A program made the position numbers and the translations under genes. Shown here piece after piece: positions 45,930-55,220 of a stretch of DNA of 64,000 nt. The notes under the pieces are model-generated. The model searched no databases. It was not told the DNA's origin and worked only from the letters and a program-made list of their open reading frames with translations. The stretch is from Psychrobacillus sp. OK028 (GTDB lineage: Bacteria; Bacillota; Bacilli; Bacillales_A; Planococcaceae), in the NCBI RefSeq assembly GCF_900103605.1, contig NZ_FNHY01000006.1, positions 124,001 to 188,000 on the forward strand, in the 5' to 3' direction. Position 1 is the first letter of the stretch; every line of letters begins with the position of its first letter.

Positions 45930-46382
45930 TGCGTATCCTTTCCAACCTTTATATATAGAGTTTTTTGGGGTCACCTAGGTTCTTTACCTTTTAGTTTATT
46001 TTAACATACAGAATGTAGCACAAAAAAAGACCACCCTAACATGAATGGAGTTGATCTAATGTTTCTTATAGTAATTCACTGATTATGGCTTCCTTTGTTT
46101 GTTTGGTTAATATCAAAGCTTTATTTACTTCAAAATAGCCTAACTTATCTCTTACTTCAATTTTTAGGTGAATTCCGTTACCCAGAAATGACCAAGGATA
46201 CCACTATCTAAATATTAAATACAGTTAATTTCTTTTTCCAATTTTTCGTACCATTAAATAATATTACTCTAATTTTAGTCCTAGATTTAATAGTTCATAT
46301 ATCAATAATAATCCTCAAACATGTTTATCGTATAGATTGAAACTTACTTTGTAATTCACTATTTTTTTGTGATACATAAAAA
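45930..46382. other. Intergenic region with a possible gene relic
   Basis: On the minus strand, about 46064-46195, an open stretch encodes IHLKIEVRDKLGYFEVNKAL and ends TKEAIISELL-stop, with protein-like composition but no start codon and an upstream in-frame stop. It may be the tail of a lost gene. Nothing else was recognised. Confidence 0.35.
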
Positions 46383-46406
46383 AACACTGGTACCCCAGTG
46401 TTATTT
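46382..46406 (-). terminator. Terminator of the lar operon
   Basis: AACACTGG and CCAGTGTT pair around TACC; the minus strand continues TTTTTATG. Confidence 0.8.
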
Positions 46407-46410
46407 ATAA

Positions 46411-47757
46411 TTACATCTGTTCTTTCGCTGCTTCCTGGACAGCTAAATAAATATCTACTAATGGCACATTACTTTGAAGAGCAGCTTTTTTTACGTCTTC
46501 ATACTCAGGGGAAACCTTGAGTATTTGACCTTCGAGAATACCAATTTTGACAATTATTTTTCCATAAATAGTTTCAATCGTTTTAAACTCCCGTGTTAAT
46601 ATTCTTCGAGACCATTCAGATCGTCGAACCCCAAATGTACTTGTCTCACGTAATAAAAGTTCTTCTAATATAGATGCTTTTTCCTCTTTTGTTAAGATTG
46701 TAATTAATATACCGGGTCTACTTTTTTTCATAGAAACTGGAGTAAAGTAAACATCTAAAGCGCCTTGTTCCAATATCTTTTCCATCACATACCCGAGTGT
46801 CTCACCAGTCGAATCATCCAGCTGACATTCTAACACTACTACCTTTTCTCTTTGCTGATTTTCTATATTATTAAAAAGAATTGCTCTTAAAACATTTGGA
46901 TGTTCAAAATCTTTTTTGCCTGCTCCATATCCAATATTCTCGATTGTAAGTGAAGGCATATAACCGTATTCACTTGCCAAAGCTTTCAAAAACCCAGCTC
47001 CTGTTGGTGTCGTTAGCTCTCCACGAACATGAAAGTCGGCTAAAGGAACCCCCTTTAATAGTTCGGCTGTAGCTGGAGCAGGAATTGGATATAGTCCATG
47101 CGCTATCATTATTTTCCCATGCCCTGTCGGTACTGGCGATGCCACAACCTTGGAGACGTTCAAACTTTCAAGAGCTAAACAAACACCAATTATATCTATG
47201 ATTGAATCCATTGCACCAACCTCATGAAAATGCACCTCGTTCGGATCCATACCATGAACTTTTCCTTCAGCTTCAGCTATTGCTTGAAAAACAGCTAAAC
47301 TTCTTTCTTTCACGCGAATAGGTAGTTTACTATTTTTAATCATGTCCAAGATTGTGGAAGCTTTTCTATGGGAGTGATGGTGATGTTCATCGTGAGTATG
47401 ACTATGTACGTGACTATGAGAATGGTCATGTTGATGGCTATGCGTATGCTCATGTTGATGGCTATGCGTATGCTCATGTGTGTGACTATGCTCTTGACTA
47501 TGCGTATGATCGTGTGTGTGGCTATGTTCTTGACTATGCGTATGTTCTTCAAAAGGTATTTCATCAAATTGTAGATTTAATAATTTTGAAGAAATCCCTC
47601 TCTTGTCAACTTGCTTTACACTAATTGTAAAAGGATCAATTGGAAGATTTTCTAAATGCTCCTTAATATAGTCGATATCCGCTCCCAAATCAATCAATGC
47701 AGAAAGTGTCATATCGCCTGAGATTCCCGATTGGCAATCAAGATATAGTAACTTCAT
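46411..47757 (-). CDS. larC: Nickel-inserting protein LarC, single-frame form
   Basis: 448 residues. Inserts Ni into the pincer cofactor of LarA using CTP. N-terminal YLDCQSGISGDMTLSALIDLG (5-25) and MDPNEVHFHEVGAMDSIIDIIG are hallmark LarC1 segments; the C-terminal part (VLECQLDDSTGETLGYVMEKIL, and on to the end) is LarC2. In Lactobacillus plantarum the two halves need a ribosomal frameshift; here one frame covers both. Residues 71-130 are strikingly His-rich (repeated HTHSQEHSHTHDH-like units), a likely Ni store. It overlaps the larB end by 20 bases. Confidence 0.93.
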   Translation of the reverse strand: MKLLYLDCQSGISGDMTLSALIDLGADIDYIKEHLENLPIDPFTISVKQVDKRGISSKLLNLQFDEIPFEEHTHSQEHSHTHDHTHSQEHSHTHEHTHSHQHEHTHSHQHDHSHSHVHSHTHDEHHHHSHRKASTILDMIKNSKLPIRVKERSLAVFQAIAEAEGKVHGMDPNEVHFHEVGAMDSIIDIIGVCLALESLNVSKVVASPVPTGHGKIMIAHGLYPIPAPATAELLKGVPLADFHVRGELTTPTGAGFLKALASEYGYMPSLTIENIGYGAGKKDFEHPNVLRAILFNNIENQQREKVVVLECQLDDSTGETLGYVMEKILEQGALDVYFTPVSMKKSRPGILITILTKEEKASILEELLLRETSTFGVRRSEWSRRILTREFKTIETIYGKIIVKIGILEGQILKVSPEYEDVKKAALQSNVPLVDIYLAVQEAAKEQM

Positions 47758-48433
47758 TATTTACCCCCTCTGAAGCAAGTTTTAGAATTAGCGTAGCTTG
47801 GTACCCTGCACCAAATCCATTATCGACGTTCACCACACTCATCCCTGAAGCACAAGAAGAGAGCATAGCAAGTAATGGTGTTAAACCTTGTAGATGTGCA
47901 CCATATCCGACGGAAGTTGGTACCGCTATTACCGGTCTCTGAACTAATCCTCCAACTACACTTGGAAGTGCCCCTTCCATTCCAGCTACAACGATTAGCA
48001 CACTAGCCTTTTGGATTTCTTCACGATAGGCTAATAACCTATCAATACCAGCAACTCCAACGTCATATAATCTATTTACCTTGCACCCCATCCATGCCGC
48101 TGTGATCGCTGCCTCTTCTGCAACAAATAGGTCTGAGGTACCTGCACATAACACCATAACCTCCCCTCCAAACTGTTGTGTTGGAGTACCATAAAGTAAA
48201 ATACGTGAGGTCGTGTCGTATTTAGCTAAAGGAAATACTTCAATGAGGGATTGACCTTTCTCTTCATCAACTCGTGTAACCATCACTTTTCCATGTTTCT
48301 CAATTAACTTGCTCATGATAATTTTGATTTGCTCAGTTGTTTTTCCTTCGCCATAAATAACCTCTGGAAAACCCTGCCGTTTCTCCCTGTCGAAATCTAC
48401 TTTACTAAACCCTAAATCTTCAAAACTCTCCAT
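47738..48433 (-). CDS. larB: Pyridinium-3,5-biscarboxylic acid mononucleotide synthase LarB
   Basis: 231 residues. Carboxylates and hydrolyses nicotinic acid adenine dinucleotide, the first step of nickel-pincer cofactor synthesis. The C-terminal domain is PurE-like: CAGTSDLFVAEEAAITAAWMG, DVGVAGIDRLL and the long VAGMEGALPSVVGGLV, PVIAVPTSVGYGA signature. AGAAGGTGAAGG precedes the ATG at 48433. larC follows with overlap, so the two are coupled. A hairpin separates it from larE. Confidence 0.93.
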   Translation of the reverse strand: MESFEDLGFSKVDFDREKRQGFPEVIYGEGKTTEQIKIIMSKLIEKHGKVMVTRVDEEKGQSLIEVFPLAKYDTTSRILLYGTPTQQFGGEVMVLCAGTSDLFVAEEAAITAAWMGCKVNRLYDVGVAGIDRLLAYREEIQKASVLIVVAGMEGALPSVVGGLVQRPVIAVPTSVGYGAHLQGLTPLLAMLSSCASGMSVVNVDNGFGAGYQATLILKLASEGVNNEVTIS

Positions 48434-48500
48434 TCCTTCACCTTCTTCTTAAACTTAGTTGCATTAGCGCAATACGCTTATACTTTGGCTCCAAATAAAG

Positions 48501-48543
48501 AGAAGTGAATCTAATCTGTTTAAAGAAAGGATTCACTTTTCTT
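48501..48543. terminator. Hairpin between larE and larB
   Basis: AAGTGAATC and GATTCACTT pair across an 18-base loop; both strands carry T-rich tails (CTCTTTATTT on minus). It may partly terminate transcription after larE. Confidence 0.6.
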
Positions 48544-48570
48544 ATTATTGGACAACATTATAGAGTCTAA

Positions 48571-49404
48571 TCAATTACCTTCTGCCTTCAACAAATCAGC
48601 TGGTAAGACTTCGTTCATACTTCCAGTGCGGTATCCAAGTAAATCTACCGAGACATAACTAAATCCGAGTGAGGTTAATTTCAACTGGATTCTGTCTCTG
48701 TGTTTTAACAATTCAATGATATCCTCTGATTTTACTTCAATACGAGCAACATTTTTATGGTAACGAACTCGAACCATGTTAAATCCAAGTTTAGTAATGA
48801 ATTTTTCTGCTTGATTAACTTGTTCAATTTTCTGTTTATCTAATCTTGTTCCATAAGGAATTCTAGACGCAAGACTACAAGAGGCTGGTTTATTCCATAC
48901 TGGAAGGTCAAGTTCTTTAGAAAGTTCACGGACTTCTTGCTTATAGAAATCAGCCTCCTGTAATACACTACGTGCTCCTGCTTCGGTTCTTGCTCTTAAT
49001 CCTGGACGAAAATCGGATAAATCATCCATTATCATCCCGTCTAGAACATAGTCATAATCCATTTCTTTAGCAAGTTTGTTTAAATGAGAATACAATAATT
49101 TCTTGCTATAGTACCAGCTCTCAGGCGTATTCGCTACAATTTCTTCTACTTCTAATTCTTTGATTTCCGTCTCATGAACAACTGCTCCCATTTTTTTGGC
49201 TAGCTTCACAGCGCCATCAAACTCTTCTTTACGAAATAGCTCAGATCCAACTACAACTGCAAGTACATTGGAAGTTCCTAACACTTGTTGCGCTCTTTTT
49301 AAAACTAATGTACTATCAACTCCACCAGAAAAAGCTACAATAACTCGATTCATACTAGATAGTATTTCACCAAGCTTTTCATTTTTCTCTGTTGATTTTT
49401 TCAT
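48571..49404 (-). CDS. larE: Sacrificial sulfur transferase LarE
   Basis: 277 residues. Adds the two sulfur atoms to the LarA cofactor, giving up its own cysteine sulfur in each turnover. PP-loop FSGGVDSTLVLK (25-36) activates the substrate with ATP; the sulfur-donor cysteine is C176 in NKPASCSLASRIPYG, at the same position number as in Lactobacillus LarE. So this is the single-cysteine, sacrificial form and not the three-cysteine iron-sulfur form. GAGGT lies before the ATG at 49404. It starts 40 bases after larA. Confidence 0.94.
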   Translation of the reverse strand: MKKSTEKNEKLGEILSSMNRVIVAFSGGVDSTLVLKRAQQVLGTSNVLAVVVGSELFRKEEFDGAVKLAKKMGAVVHETEIKELEVEEIVANTPESWYYSKKLLYSHLNKLAKEMDYDYVLDGMIMDDLSDFRPGLRARTEAGARSVLQEADFYKQEVRELSKELDLPVWNKPASCSLASRIPYGTRLDKQKIEQVNQAEKFITKLGFNMVRVRYHKNVARIEVKSEDIIELLKHRDRIQLKLTSLGFSYVSVDLLGYRTGSMNEVLPADLLKAEGN

Positions 49405-49444
49405 TTTTTAACCTCATCTCATTTTGTATTAGATAATCTAGATA

Positions 49445-50722
49445 TTATTGTGCTAATATCTTTTCCTCAACGTATGGAATAGTTAGAGGTCCCAGTGGGA
49501 GTATGGCTATTGTCATATTTTCACCATACTTTTTCTTTAAATCCTCTAGTGTTTTTTCTATATCATGAGTTGGTTTCAACATTGTTCCAAAAACTTGTTC
49601 GTCTTTTAACTTCGAATATACATACACCTCGGCCCAAACCTGTATTACCGCTTGTTTTTGTACTTGCCATTGGTCGAACAATTTAAAGTCAGGATTATTG
49701 ATCAAATCTAGTAAAGCTTGTGGTGAATCTGCCATTTCAAAAATCTTGGAGTAATTTCCGTGATCAGGAAGACCATCTGAACATTCAGATGCAATAATAA
49801 TAGATCCTCCCTCTTTCACAATTTTATGCGCTGCACTCATTCCTTTTACTGCTTGATAAAGATTTTGATCAAGTGGATATCCGGAGTTAGAAGTAATAAC
49901 TACATCAAACCGCTCCTCACAACGGAACATAGTGTGTTCTTTTGCAAACGCGCAGCCTTTGTCATGTGCTTCATATAACTCTCCTGCAAAAACTTCTGTA
50001 ATCCCTTTTTCACGATTGAGGGTAACATTCAGCATGAAATTAGGTTTACATAATGCATTTATTTCACGAGTCATGTCCTGAACTGGATTATTGACCATAT
50101 TTCCCCAAGTAGCAAGGGGGTCACCAATCATTCTAGCGTTATGAAAAGTCATGATGGTTTCAATTCCAGCTATCCCCGGCATTATTCCTTTTGGTCCCCC
50201 AGAAAAACCAGCAAAAAAGTGAGGTTCAATGAAACCTGTGACAATACGAAAATCTGATTCTACATAATCTTTATTTAGATATACATCACAACCAAATTTG
50301 CTATGACCTAGATTTACGAGCGTTTCTTTATCATGACAGTTATTATTAATAATTCTAATGTTATCAACAACCCATTCACCAAGCATCTCAATAAACTCTT
50401 CCTTAGTTTGATCTCGATGCGTTCCAGTTCCATTAATAATCACAAAATTTTCTAAAGGAACGTGGCTCAATTCCTCTATCAATAATGGTACTAATATATG
50501 ATTAGGAGTAGGTCTAGTAATATCGCTGATTACAATAGATACAGTATCTGTAGATTTTACCGATTCCTTTAAAGGCAATACGCCAATTGGATTTCTTAAT
50601 GCTTGTCTAACTGCCTCTTTTTCATTCTCTAATGTAGGCAAGTTTTTAGGTTCGATGATAAAAGAGCTCTCTGGTACGTCTAGTGAAATACCATCTTTTC
50701 CATAGAGTAATTCTGTAATCAT
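49445..50722 (-). CDS. larA: LarA-family nickel-pincer racemase/epimerase
   Basis: 425 residues. Interconverts the stereoisomers of a 2-hydroxyacid by hydride transfer to the nickel-pincer cofactor. Catalytic residues are all present at a constant offset of six from Lactobacillus LarA: H102 (TGTHRDQT), H168 (GFIEPHFFAGF), K178 for cofactor attachment (SGGPKGIMPG) and H194 (FHNARMIG). Neighbours are a KdgT-type permease, a glycerate kinase and CdaR, so glycerate or a related sugar acid is a better substrate guess than lactate. ATG 50722 was chosen on family length; the ribosome site is weak. Confidence 0.88.
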   Translation of the reverse strand: MITELLYGKDGISLDVPESSFIIEPKNLPTLENEKEAVRQALRNPIGVLPLKESVKSTDTVSIVISDITRPTPNHILVPLLIEELSHVPLENFVIINGTGTHRDQTKEEFIEMLGEWVVDNIRIINNNCHDKETLVNLGHSKFGCDVYLNKDYVESDFRIVTGFIEPHFFAGFSGGPKGIMPGIAGIETIMTFHNARMIGDPLATWGNMVNNPVQDMTREINALCKPNFMLNVTLNREKGITEVFAGELYEAHDKGCAFAKEHTMFRCEERFDVVITSNSGYPLDQNLYQAVKGMSAAHKIVKEGGSIIIASECSDGLPDHGNYSKIFEMADSPQALLDLINNPDFKLFDQWQVQKQAVIQVWAEVYVYSKLKDEQVFGTMLKPTHDIEKTLEDLKKKYGENMTIAILPLGPLTIPYVEEKILAQ

Positions 50723-50827
50723 TCTGAATACCACACTTTTCTGATAATTTATGTTTCTATTTAAAGATATCACTTATCTAGTATAAATTAGTGAGACAAG
50801 AAATTTAATAATTTATAAGTCAAAGAA

Positions 50828-51958
50828 TTAGTTACTTAATACCTCTTTACTACTTTTCTTTTTTTTCTTGTTTCCTATTTCAATATCTTCTGCAGTGCCA
50901 ATAATTCCTCTTTTTCTTTGATGTCTATCCATCAAAATTACTCCAATTGGACACAGCAGAGAGGTAGTTATTGTGGATATAGAGATTTGAGCTGTAGCTA
51001 TCGGAACAACAGTTTGTAACATTTCGAAATCCACTGCGCTCATTGCCCCTGTACCTACTGCTACAGACGCAGCTGCTAAAACTGCAGCAGGTGTCGCTAC
51101 TGCATTCCCTGCTGTAGAAGCTTCAGCGATTGGTGCAATATAACTTTTCTCTCCAGCTAGTTTAAACGCAATTATACCCATTCCACCAGTAAGTATAAAT
51201 GTTAAAATAGCTATTACTAAACCGCCAGCCAAAACTTCAGGATTTAAGAAATTCGCTAAATTCATTCCTGCTCCTAATGCAAATGCAAAAAATGGAATTG
51301 TTAATGATTCACCAGGCTTTAAAAATTCACGTATTTTAGGATCAAGGTTACCTAAAAGCATACCAATACCAATTGGCAATAATACTGCCACAAAAGCGAT
51401 TATTGGTAATGCTGTCCCTAAAAGGCCTAATGATACTAAAGTTAAAAATGGTCCATCATTAATAGCTAAAATAGATAATCCACCTACATCTGATCTATTT
51501 CCATACTGTCCAGTTAAAGCAGCGTACATTCCACTGTTACTATTAGTCATCGCCGCAATAATTGCTAAAGTGGAAAGTCCTAATATTCCTGTCCAAGGAT
51601 CAAAAATAAAGCCGAATGCCATACCTACTGCAAGACCAGTAAAATATTTTGTACTGGTTAACAGTACCCCTTTTTTCAAAGCTCTTCCGCCTACTCTTAA
51701 ATTCATTTGACTTCCTACACAAAATAAGAATAATGCGATAAGAACTAATGCACTATCTTTAAATAGTTCTTGTGAAAATCCACCAATTCTTAAAAATTCA
51801 TAGTGACCAGCATCTGTTGGAGCAGTTCCTAACATTTTTAGAAAATTCATAACTACTGGAATGTGCAATTGATCAATTGTATTAAGTGTAGCTCCCAATA
51901 AAAGTGGAACTACCATCATTCCACCTGGTACTTTTTCAACAGCATCTTTAATATTCAA
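50828..51958 (-). CDS. 2-keto-3-deoxygluconate permease (KdgT) family transporter
   Basis: 376 residues with about ten membrane helices. Family features: VPGGMMVVPLLLGATLNT (10-27), LTSTKYFTGLAVGMAFG, AAMTNSNSGMYAALTGQYG and AEASTAGNAVATPAAV. The family carries sugar acids by proton symport. The TTG start at 51958 follows GGGAGGT and overlaps the glycerate kinase stop by four bases. Next to glycerate kinase and LarA, it probably imports glycerate or a hydroxyacid and not 2-keto-3-deoxygluconate; that is an inference. Confidence 0.87.
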   Translation of the reverse strand: MNIKDAVEKVPGGMMVVPLLLGATLNTIDQLHIPVVMNFLKMLGTAPTDAGHYEFLRIGGFSQELFKDSALVLIALFLFCVGSQMNLRVGGRALKKGVLLTSTKYFTGLAVGMAFGFIFDPWTGILGLSTLAIIAAMTNSNSGMYAALTGQYGNRSDVGGLSILAINDGPFLTLVSLGLLGTALPIIAFVAVLLPIGIGMLLGNLDPKIREFLKPGESLTIPFFAFALGAGMNLANFLNPEVLAGGLVIAILTFILTGGMGIIAFKLAGEKSYIAPIAEASTAGNAVATPAAVLAAASVAVGTGAMSAVDFEMLQTVVPIATAQISISTITTSLLCPIGVILMDRHQRKRGIIGTAEDIEIGNKKKKKSSKEVLSN

Positions 51959-53115
51959 ATTAATAACCTCCCTTTATCTTTTATACTTTTATAGAAATAA
52001 GATCGAACAACTTGTTCGGCACATGAAGTTAATAATCCTCCAGCATTATCAACTGCTTCTTTTAACGTCATTGGCCTATTTATAATGCTATTTATACTTA
52101 CAACCCCATGATCATAAAGTGCCTCAATATTCTCTCCTATAGATCCAGCTATAATAATTGTTGGAACATTATTACTTTTTGCCAGTTGAGCGACTCCTAA
52201 TGCTGTTTTTCCAAAAATTGTTTGATAATCCACTTTTCCTTCCCCTGTAATAACTAAATCAGCATTTTCCAGTTCATCTTCTAGTTTTGTGTACTCAAGT
52301 ACTACATCTACTCCACGTTTCATCTCAACCGGAAAGAATGCTTGAAACGCTCCCCCTAATCCACCTGCTGCACCAGCACCTAGTAGATTATGAAGTTTGA
52401 TTCCTGTTGTTTTAGCAATCACATCCGCCCAAACAAGCATATTACTATCTAAGAAATCAACCTCTTCTACAGAGGCACCTTTTTGAGGACCAAAAACATG
52501 AGAAGCTCCCTGTAGACCAACTAATGGATTTTGAACGTCGGAAGCAATGATAAATCTACTTTCCTTAATTCTTTTATCAAAAGATTGCACGTCAATACGA
52601 TTAACCTTATTTAACTCTCCTCCTCCCCTACTAATCTCATTTCCTTGTTTATCCAAAAGATGCATTCCCAGCGCCTGTAACATTCCACTTCCTCCGTCAT
52701 TTGTGGCAGAACCACCTAACCCAATAATGAAAGTGGTAAATCCATCATTAAGAGCTTGTAAGATCAATTCTCCTGTACCAAACGTAGTTGCTTCAAGAGG
52801 GCAAAGCTGCCCTTCAGGTACTAGATGTAGTCCAGATGCAGATGCCATTTCAATAACGCAGGTTACGCCGTCTCCTAGTACTCCATATGCTGCTTCTATA
52901 CGATTGCCCAGAGGCCCAATGACAGGTACCACTCTTATTTCACCCCCTGTTGCCGCGACTAAAGTTTCCATTGTTCCTTCGCCACCATCACCAACAGGGA
53001 GTAAAATAGTTTCAGCATCACTAAATACTTTTTTTATACCTCTATTGATAGAACTTGCAGCTTCAACTGCACTTAAACTCCCTTTAAATGAATCCGGTGC
53101 AATAATAATTCTCAT
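51955..53115 (-). CDS. Glycerate kinase (GlxK/GarK family)
   Basis: 386 residues. Phosphorylates D-glycerate, probably to 2-phosphoglycerate, feeding lower glycolysis. MRIIIAPDSFKGSLSAVEAA (1-20), PVGDGGEGTMETL, GLGGSATNDGGSGMLQALG, ASDVQNPLVG and DLVITGEGKVDYQT are the class signatures. ATG 53115 follows GAAGGAGGG. It heads the operon glycerate kinase, permease, larA, larE, larB, larC, with a perfect cre site 14 bases upstream of the start and the divergent regulator CdaR beyond. Confidence 0.94.
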   Translation of the reverse strand: MRIIIAPDSFKGSLSAVEAASSINRGIKKVFSDAETILLPVGDGGEGTMETLVAATGGEIRVVPVIGPLGNRIEAAYGVLGDGVTCVIEMASASGLHLVPEGQLCPLEATTFGTGELILQALNDGFTTFIIGLGGSATNDGGSGMLQALGMHLLDKQGNEISRGGGELNKVNRIDVQSFDKRIKESRFIIASDVQNPLVGLQGASHVFGPQKGASVEEVDFLDSNMLVWADVIAKTTGIKLHNLLGAGAAGGLGGAFQAFFPVEMKRGVDVVLEYTKLEDELENADLVITGEGKVDYQTIFGKTALGVAQLAKSNNVPTIIIAGSIGENIEALYDHGVVSINSIINRPMTLKEAVDNAGGLLTSCAEQVVRSYFYKSIKDKGRLLI

Positions 53116-53128
53116 AATACCCTCCTTC

Positions 53129-53142
53129 TGAAAACGGTTACA
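53129..53142. promoter_or_regulatory. CcpA cre site of the glycerate operon
   Basis: TGAAAACGGTTACA matches the consensus TGWAANCGNTNWCA at every position. It lies just before the glycerate kinase ribosome site, where CcpA would block transcription when glucose is present. Confidence 0.75.
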
Positions 53143-53258
53143 TATTGTATTCAAAATTATATGAATCTTGACTCAATTAGTCTATAGTTATACCATATAA
53201 AAATATATACGAAATCCTACTAATTTTTGTTTACTTCGACTAAAGGGTGAGGAAATCT

Positions 53259-54359
53259 ATGCATATGCTAACAAAGACAATGGCAAACGAGATAGTGAAA
53301 GAGACATCTAAAAGGTTACATAGAAACGTTAATATTATGAATATGGAAGGTAAAATTATTGCAACGCAAGATAAAACTAGAATAGGTTCTATTCATAAAG
53401 GGGCAATGGAAGTCCTAAAAAACAAGAAAACACTTATTATTCACATGAATGAAAAGGAAAATTGGGAGGGAGCCCAGCCTGGTATTAATCTGCCAATTGT
53501 CTTCCTGGAGCAAATCATAGGTGTCATAGGTATTACAGGGGATCCTAATGAAATGGGTAGTATTGGTGAAATGGTTAAAATGACCACTGAATTGATGATT
53601 AGACAAGAATTTATGGACTCACAGTTGGAATGGAAACAACGTACTAAAGAAATTATTATCGAACAACTGCTAAACAGACACACTTCAGTTAATGGAAGTA
53701 TTGATCAAAGTCTCAGTTTACTAGGTTTGAATCTTACGCCACCTTTCACGACAGTTATTATCCAGATAAAAGAAAGATCTGTGCCAAACCGAACATTAAT
53801 TCAAGACTTAGAAGAAATAATTGGTAGCAAAAATGGAATTGTTAGTTTTATGAATGTTAACAGGATTTTCATAACCATATTTGGCATAGACGAGAAAGAA
53901 ACCCATTTAAAAATAGAATCCATTAATCAACTATTTAAATCATTAAATGTAATTACAAGAATGGCATATAGTCTTCCTTTTAGTACACTAGATAAATTCA
54001 ACCAGTCATATAAAGAATGTGAATTAACTTTAAAAATTAGTGATTTAGAGAGTGACATTGTTTCATTTGCTCAAATTGAGGCAAAATCATTAATCTACCA
54101 AGTTGATGATTTTGTCGCAAAACGTTTTTCTCAGAGAGTATTAAAAAATTTCAATGTAGATAAAGCAGTTACTCTAGAGGCTTTTTTTGTTAACAACCTA
54201 AATATCCAAAAAACCGCGGATGATTTATACCTTCACAGAAACACGTTAATTTATCGTTTGAATAAGATTTTAGATGAGACCGGTTATGACGTTAGAAATT
54301 TCAAGGATTCATTAATTCTACAGGTAGCTTTATGGATATTCCAAAAAGGAGAAACTTGA
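53259..54359 (+). CDS. CdaR-type sugar diacid/glycerate regulator
   Basis: 366 residues. N-terminal sugar-diacid-recognition domain (MLTKTMANEIVKETSKRLHRN; IGSIHKGAMEVLKNK; PGINLPIVFLEQIIGVIGITG), a central GGDEF-like linker and a C-terminal PucR-type helix-turn-helix (NIQKTADDLYLHRNTLIYRL). E. coli CdaR activates galactarate, glucarate and glycerate genes on sensing glycerate or the diacids. ATG 53259 follows GGTGAGGA. It is divergent from the glycerate kinase operon and most likely activates it. Confidence 0.9.
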   Translation: MHMLTKTMANEIVKETSKRLHRNVNIMNMEGKIIATQDKTRIGSIHKGAMEVLKNKKTLIIHMNEKENWEGAQPGINLPIVFLEQIIGVIGITGDPNEMGSIGEMVKMTTELMIRQEFMDSQLEWKQRTKEIIIEQLLNRHTSVNGSIDQSLSLLGLNLTPPFTTVIIQIKERSVPNRTLIQDLEEIIGSKNGIVSFMNVNRIFITIFGIDEKETHLKIESINQLFKSLNVITRMAYSLPFSTLDKFNQSYKECELTLKISDLESDIVSFAQIEAKSLIYQVDDFVAKRFSQRVLKNFNVDKAVTLEAFFVNNLNIQKTADDLYLHRNTLIYRLNKILDETGYDVRNFKDSLILQVALWIFQKGET

Positions 54360-54534
54360 TTACCCCTCTATTCTTTATTCTCTCTTTTATGTTATGGCTA
54401 AAACGAGGATTTAGTAAGAGATTTGGTATTTTATCCGGCTCAACAGTTTTTTCTCATTTTTAGTACAAACCTTTATCAATTTAGCAAACAATGAAGCTAA
54501 TTCATTTGCCAATTAATAGTCTCAATATTACTAA

Positions 54535-54559
54535 GTTTTATCTGCTGTTGAAAGGGTAA
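54535..54559 (+). promoter_or_regulatory. sigma-B promoter
   Basis: GTTTTA (54535-54540), 13 bases, GGGTAA (54554-54559): close to the sigma-B consensus GTTTAA-N12-15-GGGTAT, and upstream of a YflT-type stress protein. Confidence 0.78.
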
Positions 54560-54599
54560 TAATTAGTACGGGTAAATTTATTTGCGAGGAGGAAATAGA

Positions 54600-55073
54600 A
54601 TGGCTGATAAAAAATTTGTAGGATCTTTCCAAACAGAGCAAGAGGTGCTCAATAAGATTAATGAATTAAAGTTAGAAGGCTATGTAGAGGACGATATTTA
54701 TGTAGTCACTAATCATAAGGAATCGCTTTCGATTGTTCGTGGCCAAACTGATGTAGAGTTGGAATCGGTTGAAGGTAACTGGTTAGATAAATTCAAGGCT
54801 TTTTTAACAGGTGATGAGCCTGTTCGTGCTGCTTTTAGTCAAATGGGATTTACGGATGAAGAATCTGAGCGCTACTATAGCGTAGTCAAAAACGGCGGAA
54901 TTCTCCTTTATGTAGATAAGAATTATGGTACAGTTTACGATGAATATGCGAAAAATCAATCGGACTCCTCCTATGATGGAACCGATTTCGGTGAAACAAG
55001 TGAGTCCATTCGTGCTGAAGACGTGGAAAACAGATTAAATCAATTCCCATTAAGCGATCGTGGTGAGCGCTAA
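54600..55073 (+). CDS. General stress protein, YflT/GspM (17M) family
   Basis: 157 residues, soluble and acidic. The first half (KKFVGSFQTEQEVLNKINELKLEGYVEDDIYVV, about 4-36) is the heat-induced stress protein YflT domain, present in several sigma-B-controlled Bacillus proteins; the second half is an acidic tail. Function unknown. The ATG at 54600 follows GAGGAGG. A sigma-B promoter lies 40 bases upstream and a terminator follows, so it is a monocistronic general-stress gene. Confidence 0.85.
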   Translation: MADKKFVGSFQTEQEVLNKINELKLEGYVEDDIYVVTNHKESLSIVRGQTDVELESVEGNWLDKFKAFLTGDEPVRAAFSQMGFTDEESERYYSVVKNGGILLYVDKNYGTVYDEYAKNQSDSSYDGTDFGETSESIRAEDVENRLNQFPLSDRGER

Positions 55074-55090
55074 TTTTTTTAAATCGGAAC

Positions 55091-55130
55091 TATCCCTAAA
55101 CAAAAACTACTTTGTTTAGGGATTTTATTT
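55091..55130 (+). terminator. Terminator of the stress gene
   Basis: ATCCCTAAACAAA and TTTGTTTAGGGAT pair, followed by TTTATTTATTC. Confidence 0.9.
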
Positions 55131-55220
55131 ATTCTATATCTTCTTATTCCATCTCCTCGTTTTTCTATATATATAATGGTAAAATTAGTCTTAATCACAT
55201 AGTTTATAAAGGGGATGCTT

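Noticed and set aside
47352-47624. Three overlapping open frames (75-90 codons) on both strands in the His-rich larC region, with Tyr/Val/Asp- or Ile/Met-rich repeats
   Set aside because: They are frame shadows of the CAC/CAT-rich repeat; no ribosome sites and biased composition.
52547-53131. 194-codon open frame opposite glycerate kinase
   Set aside because: Pro/Ser-rich mirror of a well-conserved gene; no ribosome site.
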